Part shown: one piece after another, positions 1-5,161 of the stretch
Layout: the number at the start of each line of letters is the position of its first letter
Numbering within the stretch: position 1 is the first letter of the stretch
Assembly (NCBI GenBank): GCA_030672605.1
Contig: DAOVGE010000118.1
Coordinates: 1-7,723 of the forward strand
Direction of reading: 5' to 3'
Origin: Methanosarcinales archaeon
GTDB taxonomy: Archaea; Halobacteriota; Methanosarcinia; Methanosarcinales; Methanogasteraceae
Length of the DNA stretch: 7,723 nt
Translations under genes and position numbers: made by a program
The notes under the pieces: model-generated
Told to the model about the DNA's origin: nothing
The model's database searches: none
The model's input: only the letters and a program-made list of their open reading frames with translations

Positions 1-567
1 AACACTAAGATCACAATCATTAATCTGCATCAATATCTCAGATCCGGCCGACATATTATTACCACCAATCCTGATTCTATCAATAGCCTTTTTGCCGTAA
101 GCTCTAAACCCGCTCTGGGTATCCGAAACATTGATCCCTCCCGTAAAATTGGTCGTTATATCCAGTACCTTCATCCCCACCTTCCTATATGCAGGAATAC
201 CCAAGGAAGTTATATTCCCGTTTAAAAATCTTGACCCGATGACCAGATCAGCTCCATTGTCCAGCGGGGCCAGCACACCTGGTATATCCCCGGGATCATG
301 CTGGCCATCAGAATCAATGATCACCATCCTGTTTACGTTCATATCTCTCGCAGTTGCAAAACATCTCCTCAGAGCTGCGCCATAACCACGGTTTTGCGGA
401 TTACGTATCACATAAGCACCCAGAGCTTCAGCGATCTCTGCAGTAGCATCTATACTCCCGTCATCTATTACTACTACTTTATCCACATGCTTCTTGCAGC
501 CAAGTACCATCTTGGCTATATAGCGCTCTTCATTATATGCCGGCATTGCAGCAATAGTGTGAAAAAT
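1..567 (-). CDS. Family 2 glycosyltransferase, dolichyl-phosphate sugar synthase-like (partial, C-terminus off the left edge)
   Basis: Translating the minus strand gives an open frame to the window edge: 182 codons from the ATG at 544-546, or 189 from an ATT at 565-567. It reads as a GT-A fold inverting glycosyltransferase of the DPM1/dolichol-phosphate glucosyltransferase type. Numbered from the ATG, the motifs are PAYNEE at 2-7, DDGS at 28-31, the metal-binding DSD at 78-80 followed by GQHDP, GSRF at 104-107, and DTQSGFRAY at 142-150. Family members transfer a sugar from a nucleotide-sugar to a lipid phosphate at the cytoplasmic membrane face, for glycan or S-layer glycoprotein synthesis; the substrate cannot be told here. 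The start is odd. A strong GGAGGT (574-579) sits 6 nt before ATT, and an in-frame TAA lies just upstream, so no canonical codon lies within reach of the ribosome site. The ATG at 546 would remove the first beta strand. Codon use is AT-rich compared with genes to the right. Family call firm, start uncertain. Confidence 0.88.
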   Translation of the reverse strand, partial: MFHTIAAMPAYNEERYIAKMVLGCKKHVDKVVVIDDGSIDATAEIAEALGAYVIRNPQNRGYGAALRRCFATARDMNVNRMVIIDSDGQHDPGDIPGVLAPLDNGADLVIGSRFLNGNITSLGIPAYRKVGMKVLDITTNFTGGINVSDTQSGFRAYGKKAIDRIRIGGNNMSAGSEILMQINDCDLSV

Positions 568-573
568 ATTTAT

Positions 574-579
574 ACCTCC
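574..579 (-). promoter_or_regulatory. Strong ribosome binding site for the glycosyltransferase
   Basis: GGAGGT on the minus strand is a full anti-Shine-Dalgarno match. It lies 6 nt upstream of an ATT codon and 27 nt upstream of the first in-frame ATG. It is the main reason for proposing that translation begins at ATT (565-567) rather than at the ATG. Confidence 0.65.
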
Positions 580-621
580 TTATTTTTGTTCAGCATATTA
601 TCTTACAGATTATCTACTATT

Positions 622-658
622 AAAAAAAAAGGTAGTAACTTTTTTAAGTTGTACTACC
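622..658 (-). terminator. Hairpin plus T9 terminator behind the 106-residue gene
   Basis: On the minus strand an 11-bp stem (outer GGTAGT/ACTACC, inner AACTT/AAGTT, with a 2-nt bulge) occupies 631-658 and is followed by nine consecutive T residues (622-630). It starts 18 nt after the stop codon of the upstream small gene and lies ahead of the glycosyltransferase, so it should end or attenuate the small gene's transcript. T-tracts terminate archaeal RNA polymerase; the hairpin is a bonus more typical of bacterial terminators. Confidence 0.7.
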
Positions 659-675
659 ATAATAAGAGGATTATA

Positions 676-996
676 TTACTCCTCTCCTGCAAAGAAATAG
701 GTAATTTCTGTTATTTCTCCACCATTGCAATTCCAGCTAATTTTGACTTCTTTGAAATCATTCTGAAAATCGTCATCAAGGTTAATACTATCCGGCTGCC
801 CATCAAAAGATCTTATTGAAATAGCTTTACAAGGTTCGTTATCATAGTCAGTACTACCTCCACATTCACACCCGGATATAGTTGCATTTGCAGCTCCATC
901 TACAATACTATTGGATTTCAATTTGATAGTTACATGACCGTTATTTTGATGACCTGGTTTAGGAGACAGGACACCACTTACAATTCTTAAGACCAT
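676..996 (-). CDS. Hypothetical 106-residue protein, four cysteines, acidic
   Basis: I do not recognise this protein. The ATG at 994-996 is preceded by AGGTGA with about five bases of spacing, a plausible ribosome site, and a clean terminator follows the stop, so the gene is likely real. The sequence alternates hydrophobic and polar residues, suggesting beta strands, and is rich in Gly, Asn and Asp. Four cysteines stand at 43, 45, 56 and 90 (CEC near the middle, one in an EPC context, one in NCNGG), which could form disulfides or bind a metal. There is no signal peptide or membrane segment. It lies alone between an AT-rich non-coding stretch and the glycosyltransferase, in the AT-rich accessory part of the window. 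A small secreted or structural beta protein is possible, but no function can be assigned. Confidence 0.6.
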   Translation of the reverse strand: MVLRIVSGVLSPKPGHQNNGHVTIKLKSNSIVDGAANATISGCECGGSTDYDNEPCKAISIRSFDGQPDSINLDDDFQNDFKEVKISWNCNGGEITEITYFFAGEE

Positions 997-1033
997 TTTT
1001 TCACCTACATTTTAGTATTGGTACTTTATTCTT

Positions 1034-1052
1034 AGCACCCTACCTCGGTGCT
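1034..1052. repeat. Short perfect inverted repeat upstream of the 106-residue gene
   Basis: AGCACC and GGTGCT form a perfect 6-bp inverted repeat around a 7-nt spacer, ending 38 nt upstream of the small gene's ATG. It could be an operator or a leader hairpin. A second weak inverted repeat (CCCT/AGGG) lies near 1072-1085. Function unproven. Confidence 0.35.
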
Positions 1053-1319
1053 CTGATACACTTACCACAATACCCTTTTAACAGGGCAAATCCCCGTGTA
1101 TCTCGAATTTTTTAAACTGTGGTTTATTCATCCGGTACATATCTATATATATTCAATCTTCAACATCTCCACTTTTAAAAAACACACCCATTTATTGATA
1201 TGAAATGGTTTTGTTTTAATATACATATTATTCTAATACATATTAAATCTTTCTATCGATCGTCGTATTTGATGATTTTTAAGAAAATTATAAATAGTTA
1301 TTAATATATAATTAATTTT
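1053..1319. other. AT-rich intergenic stretch without recognisable genes
   Basis: This stretch, especially 1140-1319, is very AT-rich, with runs of A and T and many TATA-like strings. Neither strand holds a convincing reading frame, and I see no tRNA, CRISPR array or intron domain V hairpin. It probably contains the promoter of the 106-residue gene; an AT run near 1107-1116 (TTTAAAAAAT on the minus strand) is a candidate TATA element. The composition suggests decayed or recently acquired DNA. Confidence 0.5.
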
Positions 1320-1751
1320 TTATTGAGAATAATTTGAAAAAGGATGTAACACAACAATAGCTCCTGTAAGCAGGTGTACTAATGATGGAAACTTGCATTT
1401 CGGATCTTCCTTAGCTTTTAAAGCTATAATTAGTATAGCTATTTGAGTCTTAGACCCCGTTAAACTCACATCACCTTGCCATGTCCTTAAACTCCCTGCT
1501 ATATTCCAAGACAGGGGGCTTAGACTAATGATGGTGTGAATACTGCCTTCCTCACATAGAAAACATCTGCTTCCGAAATTATCAGTATTTCGAGCTATAG
1601 CCTTCACTTCCGTTGTGGCCTGGTATCCCATCCCCCCAGCTTCACAACAGCCCGTTACCGGGCTGGGTGCGGGGTTCAGTTCTGAGGTGGTGGCTAGCCT
1701 TTCCTCAGGCTGGATTTTCACCAGCTGGCGAGTATGAATTTATCTCGGCAC
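1320..1751 (-). mobile_element. Group II intron remnant: 5' part with domain I-like structure, no reverse transcriptase or domain V
   Basis: The minus strand here is a chain of stem-loops rather than a gene. It starts with GTGCC at 1747-1751 (group II 5' consensus GUGYG). Then come CGAG/CTCG (1729-1747), GCTGG/CCAGC around TGAAAAT (1709-1725), a 7-bp stem capped by a GUAA (GNRA) tetraloop (1648-1665), a nested pair GTTGTG/CACAAC enclosing CTGG/CCAG (1612-1648), CGAAAT/ATTTCG (1574-1592), CCCTG/CAGGG (1494-1516), TGAGT/ACTCA (1444-1468) and AGCTATA/TATAGCT (1422-1440). Strings such as GTGAAAATCC, CGGAAGTGAAGGC and ACATGGCAAGG resemble domain I of bacterial and archaeal group II introns as I recall them. 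No reverse transcriptase, domain V or domain VI is visible, so it should not splice or move by itself. The 3' limit is uncertain. A 133-codon frame across it is probably fortuitous. Confidence 0.6.
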
Positions 1752-1758
1752 GCCTAAT

Positions 1759-1933
1759 GTTTTCTGTGGTCGATAGCAGTAGCCCACCCTCACGTTGTAG
1801 TAATCGTGGGCGCTACTCCTTCGTCTTTGCGTCTCTGCGACTTTGCGACTTTCTCGTTAAATCAGAGGAACGCAAAGACGCAAAGACGCGAGGGCGCAAA
1901 GGTTGGAAACCACAGAACCCATCAGAATCAGGA
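1759..1933 (+). repeat. Structured dispersed repeat, copy 1 (about 175 bp)
   Basis: This segment recurs at 4873-5037 with high identity, differing by about a dozen substitutions and two small indels. It is bounded by a perfect 9-bp terminal inverted repeat (TTCTGTGGT at 1762-1770 and its complement at 1909-1917). It holds two internal hairpins. The first is AGTAG-CCCAC (1778-1787) pairing with GTGGG and CTACT (1806-1817). The second is long and built of CTTTGCG-type and CGCAAAG-type repeats (about 1818-1902). Together these give a three-way-junction shape. No protein-coding frame is convincing. It lies between the intron remnant and the 3' end of the clamp-loader gene, 32 bp from the latter's stop. 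Likely a MITE-like or REP-like element, or an RNA expressed from it. Confidence 0.85.
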
Positions 1934-1965
1934 AATATCCGAACGATCCATTCTTTCCATTGCGC

Positions 1966-3006
1966 TCATCTCTCCACGATTGCCCCGACCTGACTCGCCC
2001 ATGCCCCAAGCTGCACGCGCTCGTTACTTCCGTTGATCAGATTGATATCAGCCTCGGCAAGGAGTATCGCAAGCTCCGCAGAGAGCGCGTCATCTAATCC
2101 CCGGTCATCAGAGACCTTACGCAACTGATCCACGATGTCCGCGCCGCTCTCACCCATCAAGAGATTGTCGATCTCTTTTCTCGCCTCCTTGAAATCCCCG
2201 GCAAGCGATGCATTCAGCAGTTGCTCGACCCTCTGTGGAATGCGCTCGAGGTCGAGCTCATAGATCGTGTTCGCAGTGATCTCGCAATCCTGCATGCACG
2301 CTATCTGGAGCGCCATGATTGCGCGGGCAAAATCGCCCCCTGCATAGTGCACGATCGCCTGAACCCCGCCACCCGCGCCGTCTGTTATGGATGCGCGCTC
2401 TGCGGATGCGATGCTGCGGATGCGCGCGGCTACCGCCTCGTCACTCGCGCGGTCGAAGAAGAGATTCAGCCCCCGTGAACGCAGCGGTGGGATCAATCGG
2501 GAGAGATGCGTGGTCGAGAGGATGAATCTGCACGTCTTTGAATACTTCTCCATGATACGCCGCAGCGCGTGCTGCGCATCAGGGCTCAGCGCCTCCGCAC
2601 TATCGATTACGATCATCCGAAAGTCAGAATCTAGTGCCGCCATGGCGGCATATTCATTAATAACCTCTTTGAATACGGAAATCACGCTCTTGCGTATTTT
2701 CTTCGGATCATCTGTTCCGATGAGCTTCGCAAACCTCGGATCTGAGACGAGGTATCTCTTGCCACGATCAAAGAAGTTCGATGCGTCGAAGAAGGCAAGA
2801 TTGTTCTCCCATGTCCCCCCGTAGAGCGCTCTGGCAAGCGCAATCACCGTTGATCGCTTTCCCGTGTTCTTTGCACCATATAGCACCAGGTGCGGGAGAT
2901 TGTTCGATTCGATCAGGTGTTTCAGATAAGATATGATCTCCTCGTGCCCGATGATCTCGTCGAGCGTCTTCGGACGGTATTTCTCTGTCCAGATCACCGC
3001 TTCCAT
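1966..3006 (-). CDS. Replication factor C small-subunit paralogue with degenerate ATPase motifs
   Basis: The 346-residue protein is an AAA+ clamp-loader subunit of the RfcS type, which helps load the PCNA sliding clamp onto DNA. WTEKYRPKTLDEIIG (6-20) is the diagnostic N-terminus, followed by the P-loop region (44-51), RIMEKYSKTCRFILST (150-165) and the arginine-finger SR (177-178). Three key positions deviate. The Walker A reads GAKNTGKR, with Arg where the Mg-coordinating Thr/Ser should be. Walker B reads DSAE (135-138) instead of DEAD, losing the catalytic Glu. The SRC motif is SRG. There is also an insertion of about 25-30 residues around 78-105. This suggests a specialised, weakly active or inactive subunit, comparable to the second small subunit that some methanogens and haloarchaea carry beside a canonical one. 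No Shine-Dalgarno precedes the ATG, fitting a leaderless transcript from the divergent AT element. The family is firm; loss of ATPase activity is inferred. Confidence 0.9.
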   Translation of the reverse strand: MEAVIWTEKYRPKTLDEIIGHEEIISYLKHLIESNNLPHLVLYGAKNTGKRSTVIALARALYGGTWENNLAFFDASNFFDRGKRYLVSDPRFAKLIGTDDPKKIRKSVISVFKEVINEYAAMAALDSDFRMIVIDSAEALSPDAQHALRRIMEKYSKTCRFILSTTHLSRLIPPLRSRGLNLFFDRASDEAVAARIRSIASAERASITDGAGGGVQAIVHYAGGDFARAIMALQIACMQDCEITANTIYELDLERIPQRVEQLLNASLAGDFKEARKEIDNLLMGESGADIVDQLRKVSDDRGLDDALSAELAILLAEADINLINGSNERVQLGAWASQVGAIVER

Positions 3007-3032
3007 GTTCAGGGGATTGAGAAGAGAGGTAT

Positions 3033-3040
3033 TAAGCTTA
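3033..3040. promoter_or_regulatory. Palindromic AT element, candidate shared TATA box for two divergent genes
   Basis: The only AT-rich patch in the 69-bp divergent gap is centred on the palindrome TAAGCTTA. It lies 27-34 bp before the leftward RfcS-like ATG, which would make that mRNA nearly leaderless, and about 36-43 bp before the rightward hydrolase ATG. One TBP site read in both directions is plausible but untested. Confidence 0.45.
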
Positions 3041-3075
3041 TAGGGTTGGCGGCGTATGGGGGATATGATGATACA

Positions 3076-3720
3076 ATGAATGTGCAGAGGTTCTCAGGGT
3101 ACGCAAACGCGTACTTAATCGATGGAACCGTGTTAATTGATGCGGGAATAAATCCGCGGGACCTAAGCGAGCATGATTTCGAATCGATTGAACTGATCAT
3201 ACTCACGCACTGCCATTTTGATCACACATCCGCTGCGTCCGCAATCGCCGAGGTTGCCGGCGCGGATATCGCAATTCACAGCGCGGATTTCCGACTGCTC
3301 GGAGACGACTATGCGACCGCATCAATGCTCTTTGGCGAGCATGCTCCGCAGATAACCCCTGACACACTGCTTCGGGGGGGCGAAACTTTCGAATTCGACG
3401 ATCTTCGGCTGGACGTGATTCACACGCCAGGTCATACGCCAGGCAGCATCTGCATCTACGAATCAGAGACCGGAAGCCTCTTTTCAGGGGACACCATATT
3501 TCCGGACGGTGGGATCGGGAGGTGCGATCTCGGAGGCGATATCTCCGCGCTCGCGCATTCGATTGAACTGCTCGCAGCACTCGATGTGGCTATACTCTAT
3601 CCCGGACACCTCGATACCACTGATACGGGCGTCTCCGCGCAGATTCGATCGTCACTCGCCCACGCACGGGGTGCTAATTCATGTACCCCTTTATATTTTA
3701 CGCACAAACTTTATAAATGA
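3076..3720 (+). CDS. Metallo-beta-lactamase-fold hydrolase (glyoxalase II-like)
   Basis: From the ATG at 3076 this is a 214-residue soluble protein of the metallo-beta-lactamase superfamily. The dinuclear metal ligands are visible: THCHFDH at 44-50 (HxHxDH), His120 in HTPGHTPGS, Asp139 in SGDTIF, and His178 in YPGH. The GDTIF...GGIGRCDLGGD stretch is typical of the glyoxalase II-like branch, which hydrolyses thioesters or related substrates; the actual substrate is unknown. A longer frame extends upstream to 2890 but runs antisense inside the RfcS-like gene. Starting at 3076 places the first beta strand (MNVQRFSGYANAYLI) as usual in this family, behind a GGGGGA 13 nt upstream. The stop codon overlaps the TATA element of the next gene, so the two are close but could be separately transcribed. 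Confidence 0.85.
   Translation: MNVQRFSGYANAYLIDGTVLIDAGINPRDLSEHDFESIELIILTHCHFDHTSAASAIAEVAGADIAIHSADFRLLGDDYATASMLFGEHAPQITPDTLLRGGETFEFDDLRLDVIHTPGHTPGSICIYESETGSLFSGDTIFPDGGIGRCDLGGDISALAHSIELLAALDVAILYPGHLDTTDTGVSAQIRSSLAHARGANSCTPLYFTHKLYK
3710..3717 (+). promoter_or_regulatory. TATA box for the winged-helix regulator and downstream tRNA
   Basis: TTTATAAA overlaps the last codons of the hydrolase gene. Placed about 37-44 nt before the regulator's ATG, it would start transcription near 3738-3742, giving a short leader that just includes the ribosome site AGGTGG (3740-3745). A second AT-rich string at 3732-3739 is a weaker alternative. Confidence 0.5.
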
Positions 3721-3753
3721 AAAGAACTTATCAATATATAGGTGGATAATTGT

Positions 3754-4128
3754 ATGAAAGAATTATCGATACAGGTAATGGGCGACCAGGAGCATGAAAT
3801 TTCTGAGCTCCTGCAGAGTCTTGGACTGTCGAAGATCGTGTCAAGGATCATCGCATGCCTGTCCAGCACAATGGAGATGACATCCAGAGAGCTTGAGGCT
3901 GCTGCAAGCGTCAGACAACCTGAGGTCAGCGCGGCGATGCGGGTGATGCGTACGAACGAGTGGATTTCGGAACGCGAAGAGAAGAAGAAGATCGGCAAAG
4001 GGAGACCTGTCAAGGTATACAAGCTCAATGTGGCGCTCCGCAAGATTGTCGAGCTGCTCGAAAAAGAGAATATGGCAGCCAACGAAGAGAGGGTGATTGA
4101 TATCCAGCGATTACGAGAACTTGCGTAA
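3754..4128 (+). CDS. Archaeal winged helix-turn-helix transcriptional regulator
   Basis: The 124-residue protein matches a short archaeal regulator type (I recall it as COG4738, predicted transcriptional regulator). After an N-terminal strand and helix (1-25), LSKIVSRIIACLSS (25-38) starts the winged helix. MTSRELEAAASVRQPEVSAAM (42-62) is the helix-turn-helix, with RQPEVS in the recognition helix. GKGRPVKVYKL (81-91) is the beta wing, followed by a charged C-terminal helix likely used for dimerisation. I chose the ATG at 3754 because AGGTGG lies 8 nt upstream; an in-frame GTG at 3742 would overlap that site. The stop is a single base from the tRNA-Pro gene, so both are probably on one transcript. 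Its targets are unknown; autoregulation or control of the neighbouring membrane protein is a reasonable guess. Confidence 0.85.
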   Translation: MKELSIQVMGDQEHEISELLQSLGLSKIVSRIIACLSSTMEMTSRELEAAASVRQPEVSAAMRVMRTNEWISEREEKKKIGKGRPVKVYKLNVALRKIVELLEKENMAANEERVIDIQRLRELA

Positions 4129-4129
4129 C

Positions 4130-4204
4130 GGGACCGTAGGGTAGCTTGGTCCATCCTGCTAGGCTGGGGGTCTAGCGACCGGCGTTCGAATCGCCGCGGT
4201 CCCA
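4130..4204 (+). tRNA. tRNA-Pro (anticodon GGG)
   Basis: A full cloverleaf can be folded by eye over 75 nt. The 7-bp acceptor stem is GGGACCG/CGGTCCC, with U8 and A9 and a D arm containing A14, G18-G19 and A21. The anticodon stem CTAGG/TCTAG ends in a G-T pair, and the loop CTGGGGG places GGG at positions 34-36 with U33 and G37. A short variable loop precedes a 5-bp T stem CGGCG/CGCCG with loop TTCGAAT. The discriminator base is A73 and CCA is not encoded, as is common in archaea. No intron is present. GGG reads CCC and CCU proline codons. It starts one base after the regulator's stop codon and ends 20 bases before the next start, so processing from a mixed mRNA-tRNA transcript is likely. Confidence 0.95.
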
Positions 4205-4224
4205 TTCGTGAGGAGTTGGGGGTT

Positions 4225-4545
4225 ATGCTTACACCACTTGTACAAACGATTAACGTGGGTCTTGCAGTCTGCATCATGATTCTGACCGCAGACATGGTGC
4301 GTCTGACGATGCGAATCGATATGAGCGAGCTATCCGTCGATCAAGGCTACATGAAGCGTACATGGATTGTGATGCTGATTTCGGTGTTCTTTCTCTTCCT
4401 TCTTGCAGTGTACCAACTACTGATCAGCGAGGATTATGACCTGTTTTGCTGCGCCCTCCTGACGACGACGTTTATGTGGTTCCTACTCGTTTCGCTCTAC
4501 AGGTGGCATCAGATGCTGTATGGCAGACGGTTGGTGGATGGCTGA
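4225..4545 (+). CDS. Small integral membrane protein with three predicted helices
   Basis: I do not recognise this 106-residue protein. Hydrophobic segments at about 5-22, 45-66 and 72-92 should span the membrane. The loop between the first and second carries mixed charge (MRIDMSELSVDQGYMKR), and the C-terminus is basic (YRWHQMLYGRRL). I took the ATG at 4225 because GAGGAG (4210-4215) lies 9 nt upstream; an in-frame TTG at 4216 directly abuts that site and is unlikely. It lies 20 bp after tRNA-Pro, in line with the winged-helix regulator, so the three may be co-transcribed. A link between regulator and membrane protein (sensor or target) is only a contextual inference. Confidence 0.7.
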   Translation: MLTPLVQTINVGLAVCIMILTADMVRLTMRIDMSELSVDQGYMKRTWIVMLISVFFLFLLAVYQLLISEDYDLFCCALLTTTFMWFLLVSLYRWHQMLYGRRLVDG

Positions 4546-4599
4546 TCGGTGACAGGATCGGGTTCAGCATAGATGGGCTGAGAAGAATGTGCAAAACGG

Positions 4600-4625
4600 A
4601 ATTACACCACTCTGCAAGTGTAATT
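4600..4625 (+). terminator. Perfect 8-bp hairpin downstream of the small membrane protein gene
   Basis: AATTACAC and GTGTAATT form a perfect stem around a 10-nt loop, 55 bp after the stop codon of the membrane-protein gene. It could stabilise or end the regulator-tRNA-membrane protein transcript. No long T tract follows, so terminator function is only a possibility. Confidence 0.35.
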
Positions 4626-4640
4626 TGGAACTCTTGACCG

Positions 4641-4666
4641 CCACAGAGAGAACAGAGAGAACAGAG
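4641..4666. repeat. CCACAGAG short tandem motif
   Basis: CCACAGAG leads into two and a half near-copies of AGAGAACAG. From memory, CCACAGAGAACACAGAG-type strings are scattered in intergenic DNA of many environmental bacteria and archaea. Their role is unknown; this copy is isolated. Confidence 0.55.
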
Positions 4667-4872
4667 TTTTCTTATGGACCATTACTCGTAAATTCCATCT
4701 TAAAACAGGTTACATTTCTCTGGTACCCCCCGTGTACTCTATGGTTTTAGTCTCCATGTTATATCCAGGATAGCTCTTCTGCATTGATGCCCCATTTAGC
4801 AGAATGGGTGCCCATCTTGCCCATACAAAACAGAGAAGAGCCTTAATATGTTTGCATTTTACTGGTTCTGAC

Positions 4873-5037
4873 GTTTTCTGTGGTCGATAACAGTAGCCCG
4901 CCATCACGTTGTAGCAATCGCGGGCGTCACTCCTTCGTCTCTGCGACTTTGCGACTTTGCGTTAAATCAAAGGAACGCAAAGACGCGAGGACGCAAGGGC
5001 GCAAAGGTTGGAAACCACAGAATCCATCAGAATCAGG
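4873..5037 (+). repeat. Structured dispersed repeat, copy 2 (about 165 bp)
   Basis: Second copy of the element at 1759-1933, in the same orientation. It keeps the terminal inverted repeat TTCTGTGGT and its complement. It also keeps the first hairpin, where CCCGC (4897-4901) pairs with GCGGG (4920-4924). Copy 1 has CCCAC and GTGGG there, so one A-T pair has become G-C with both sides changed. The second hairpin ends in a perfect CTTTGCGTT/AACGCAAAG stem with a 10-nt loop. The flanks of the two copies are unrelated on the left and only weakly alike on the right, as expected for separately inserted elements. Confidence 0.85.
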
Positions 5038-5073
5038 CATTTCATATCCGGCATCCCAATACTTTCTCGTGGG

Positions 5074-5095
5074 AATCTGTGTAATCTTGTGGTTA
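5074..5095. repeat. Widespread AATCTGTGTAATC-type intergenic motif
   Basis: AATCTGTGTAATCTTGTGG resembles a motif (ATCCGTGTAATCCGTGG and variants) that I recall as dispersed in intergenic DNA of many unrelated prokaryotes. It lies 36 bp after repeat copy 2. Recognition is from memory only. Confidence 0.4.
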
Positions 5096-5138
5096 GCTAA
5101 ACGCGTACACAGCGAAAAACCCACTCATTCATCTCCGA

Positions 5139-5161
5139 ACACCCAAACACCCAAACACCCA
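5139..5161. repeat. Tandem ACACCCAA repeat
   Basis: The 8-bp unit ACACCCAA occurs nearly three times in a row with no mismatch, 40 bp upstream of the methyltransferase start. It may be slippage-prone, and lies where the promoter or leader of that gene should be. Confidence 0.65.

Larger units (their letters stand above)
4546..4872. other. Intergenic stretch with a hairpin, short repeats and a possible decayed element
   Basis: No credible gene is seen here. The stretch contains a perfect hairpin at 4600-4625, an AGAGAACAG tandem motif at 4641-4666, and on the minus strand a roughly 160-bp frame with a 6-bp hairpin CCCATT/AATGGG (4791-4808) that leads into repeat copy 2. The frame (stop near 4710) codes for nothing I recognise and could be the remnant of a mobile element. 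Confidence 0.45.

Noticed and set aside
298..819. 173-codon plus-strand frame
   Set aside because: It lies antisense to the glycosyltransferase and the 106-residue gene, crosses the terminator hairpin, and has no conserved motif.
1320..1721. 133-codon minus-strand frame as a protein gene
   Set aside because: It coincides with a chain of perfect stem-loops and group II intron-like strings, and has no ribosome site or recognised protein motif. I explain it as structured RNA.
1320..1751. RNase P RNA, suggested by GAGGAAAG near 1702-1709
   Set aside because: The string resembles the universal RNase P core motif, but the matching 3' core (ACAGAA...GGCUUA type) and the expected spacing are absent.
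1818..1902. CRISPR array, suggested by recurring CGCAAAG/CTTTGCG units
   Set aside because: The units are short, opposed and arranged as hairpin arms, with no regular spacers.
1613..2097. Plus-strand frames of 64-126 codons over the intron remnant, the repeat and the RfcS-like 3' end
   Set aside because: They run through the dispersed repeat and antisense to the clamp-loader gene, and part of one recurs only because the repeat recurs at 4880-5263.
2221..2824. Plus-strand frames antisense to the RfcS-like gene
   Set aside because: They are shadow frames of a strongly supported gene with arginine- and alanine-rich low-complexity translations.
2890..3075. Upstream extension of the hydrolase to an ATG at 2890
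   Set aside because: It would overlap the RfcS-like gene antisense and add residues before the normal first beta strand of the family.
3711..4295. 194-codon minus-strand frame
   Set aside because: It is antisense to the winged-helix regulator and the tRNA gene; serine-rich shadow translation.
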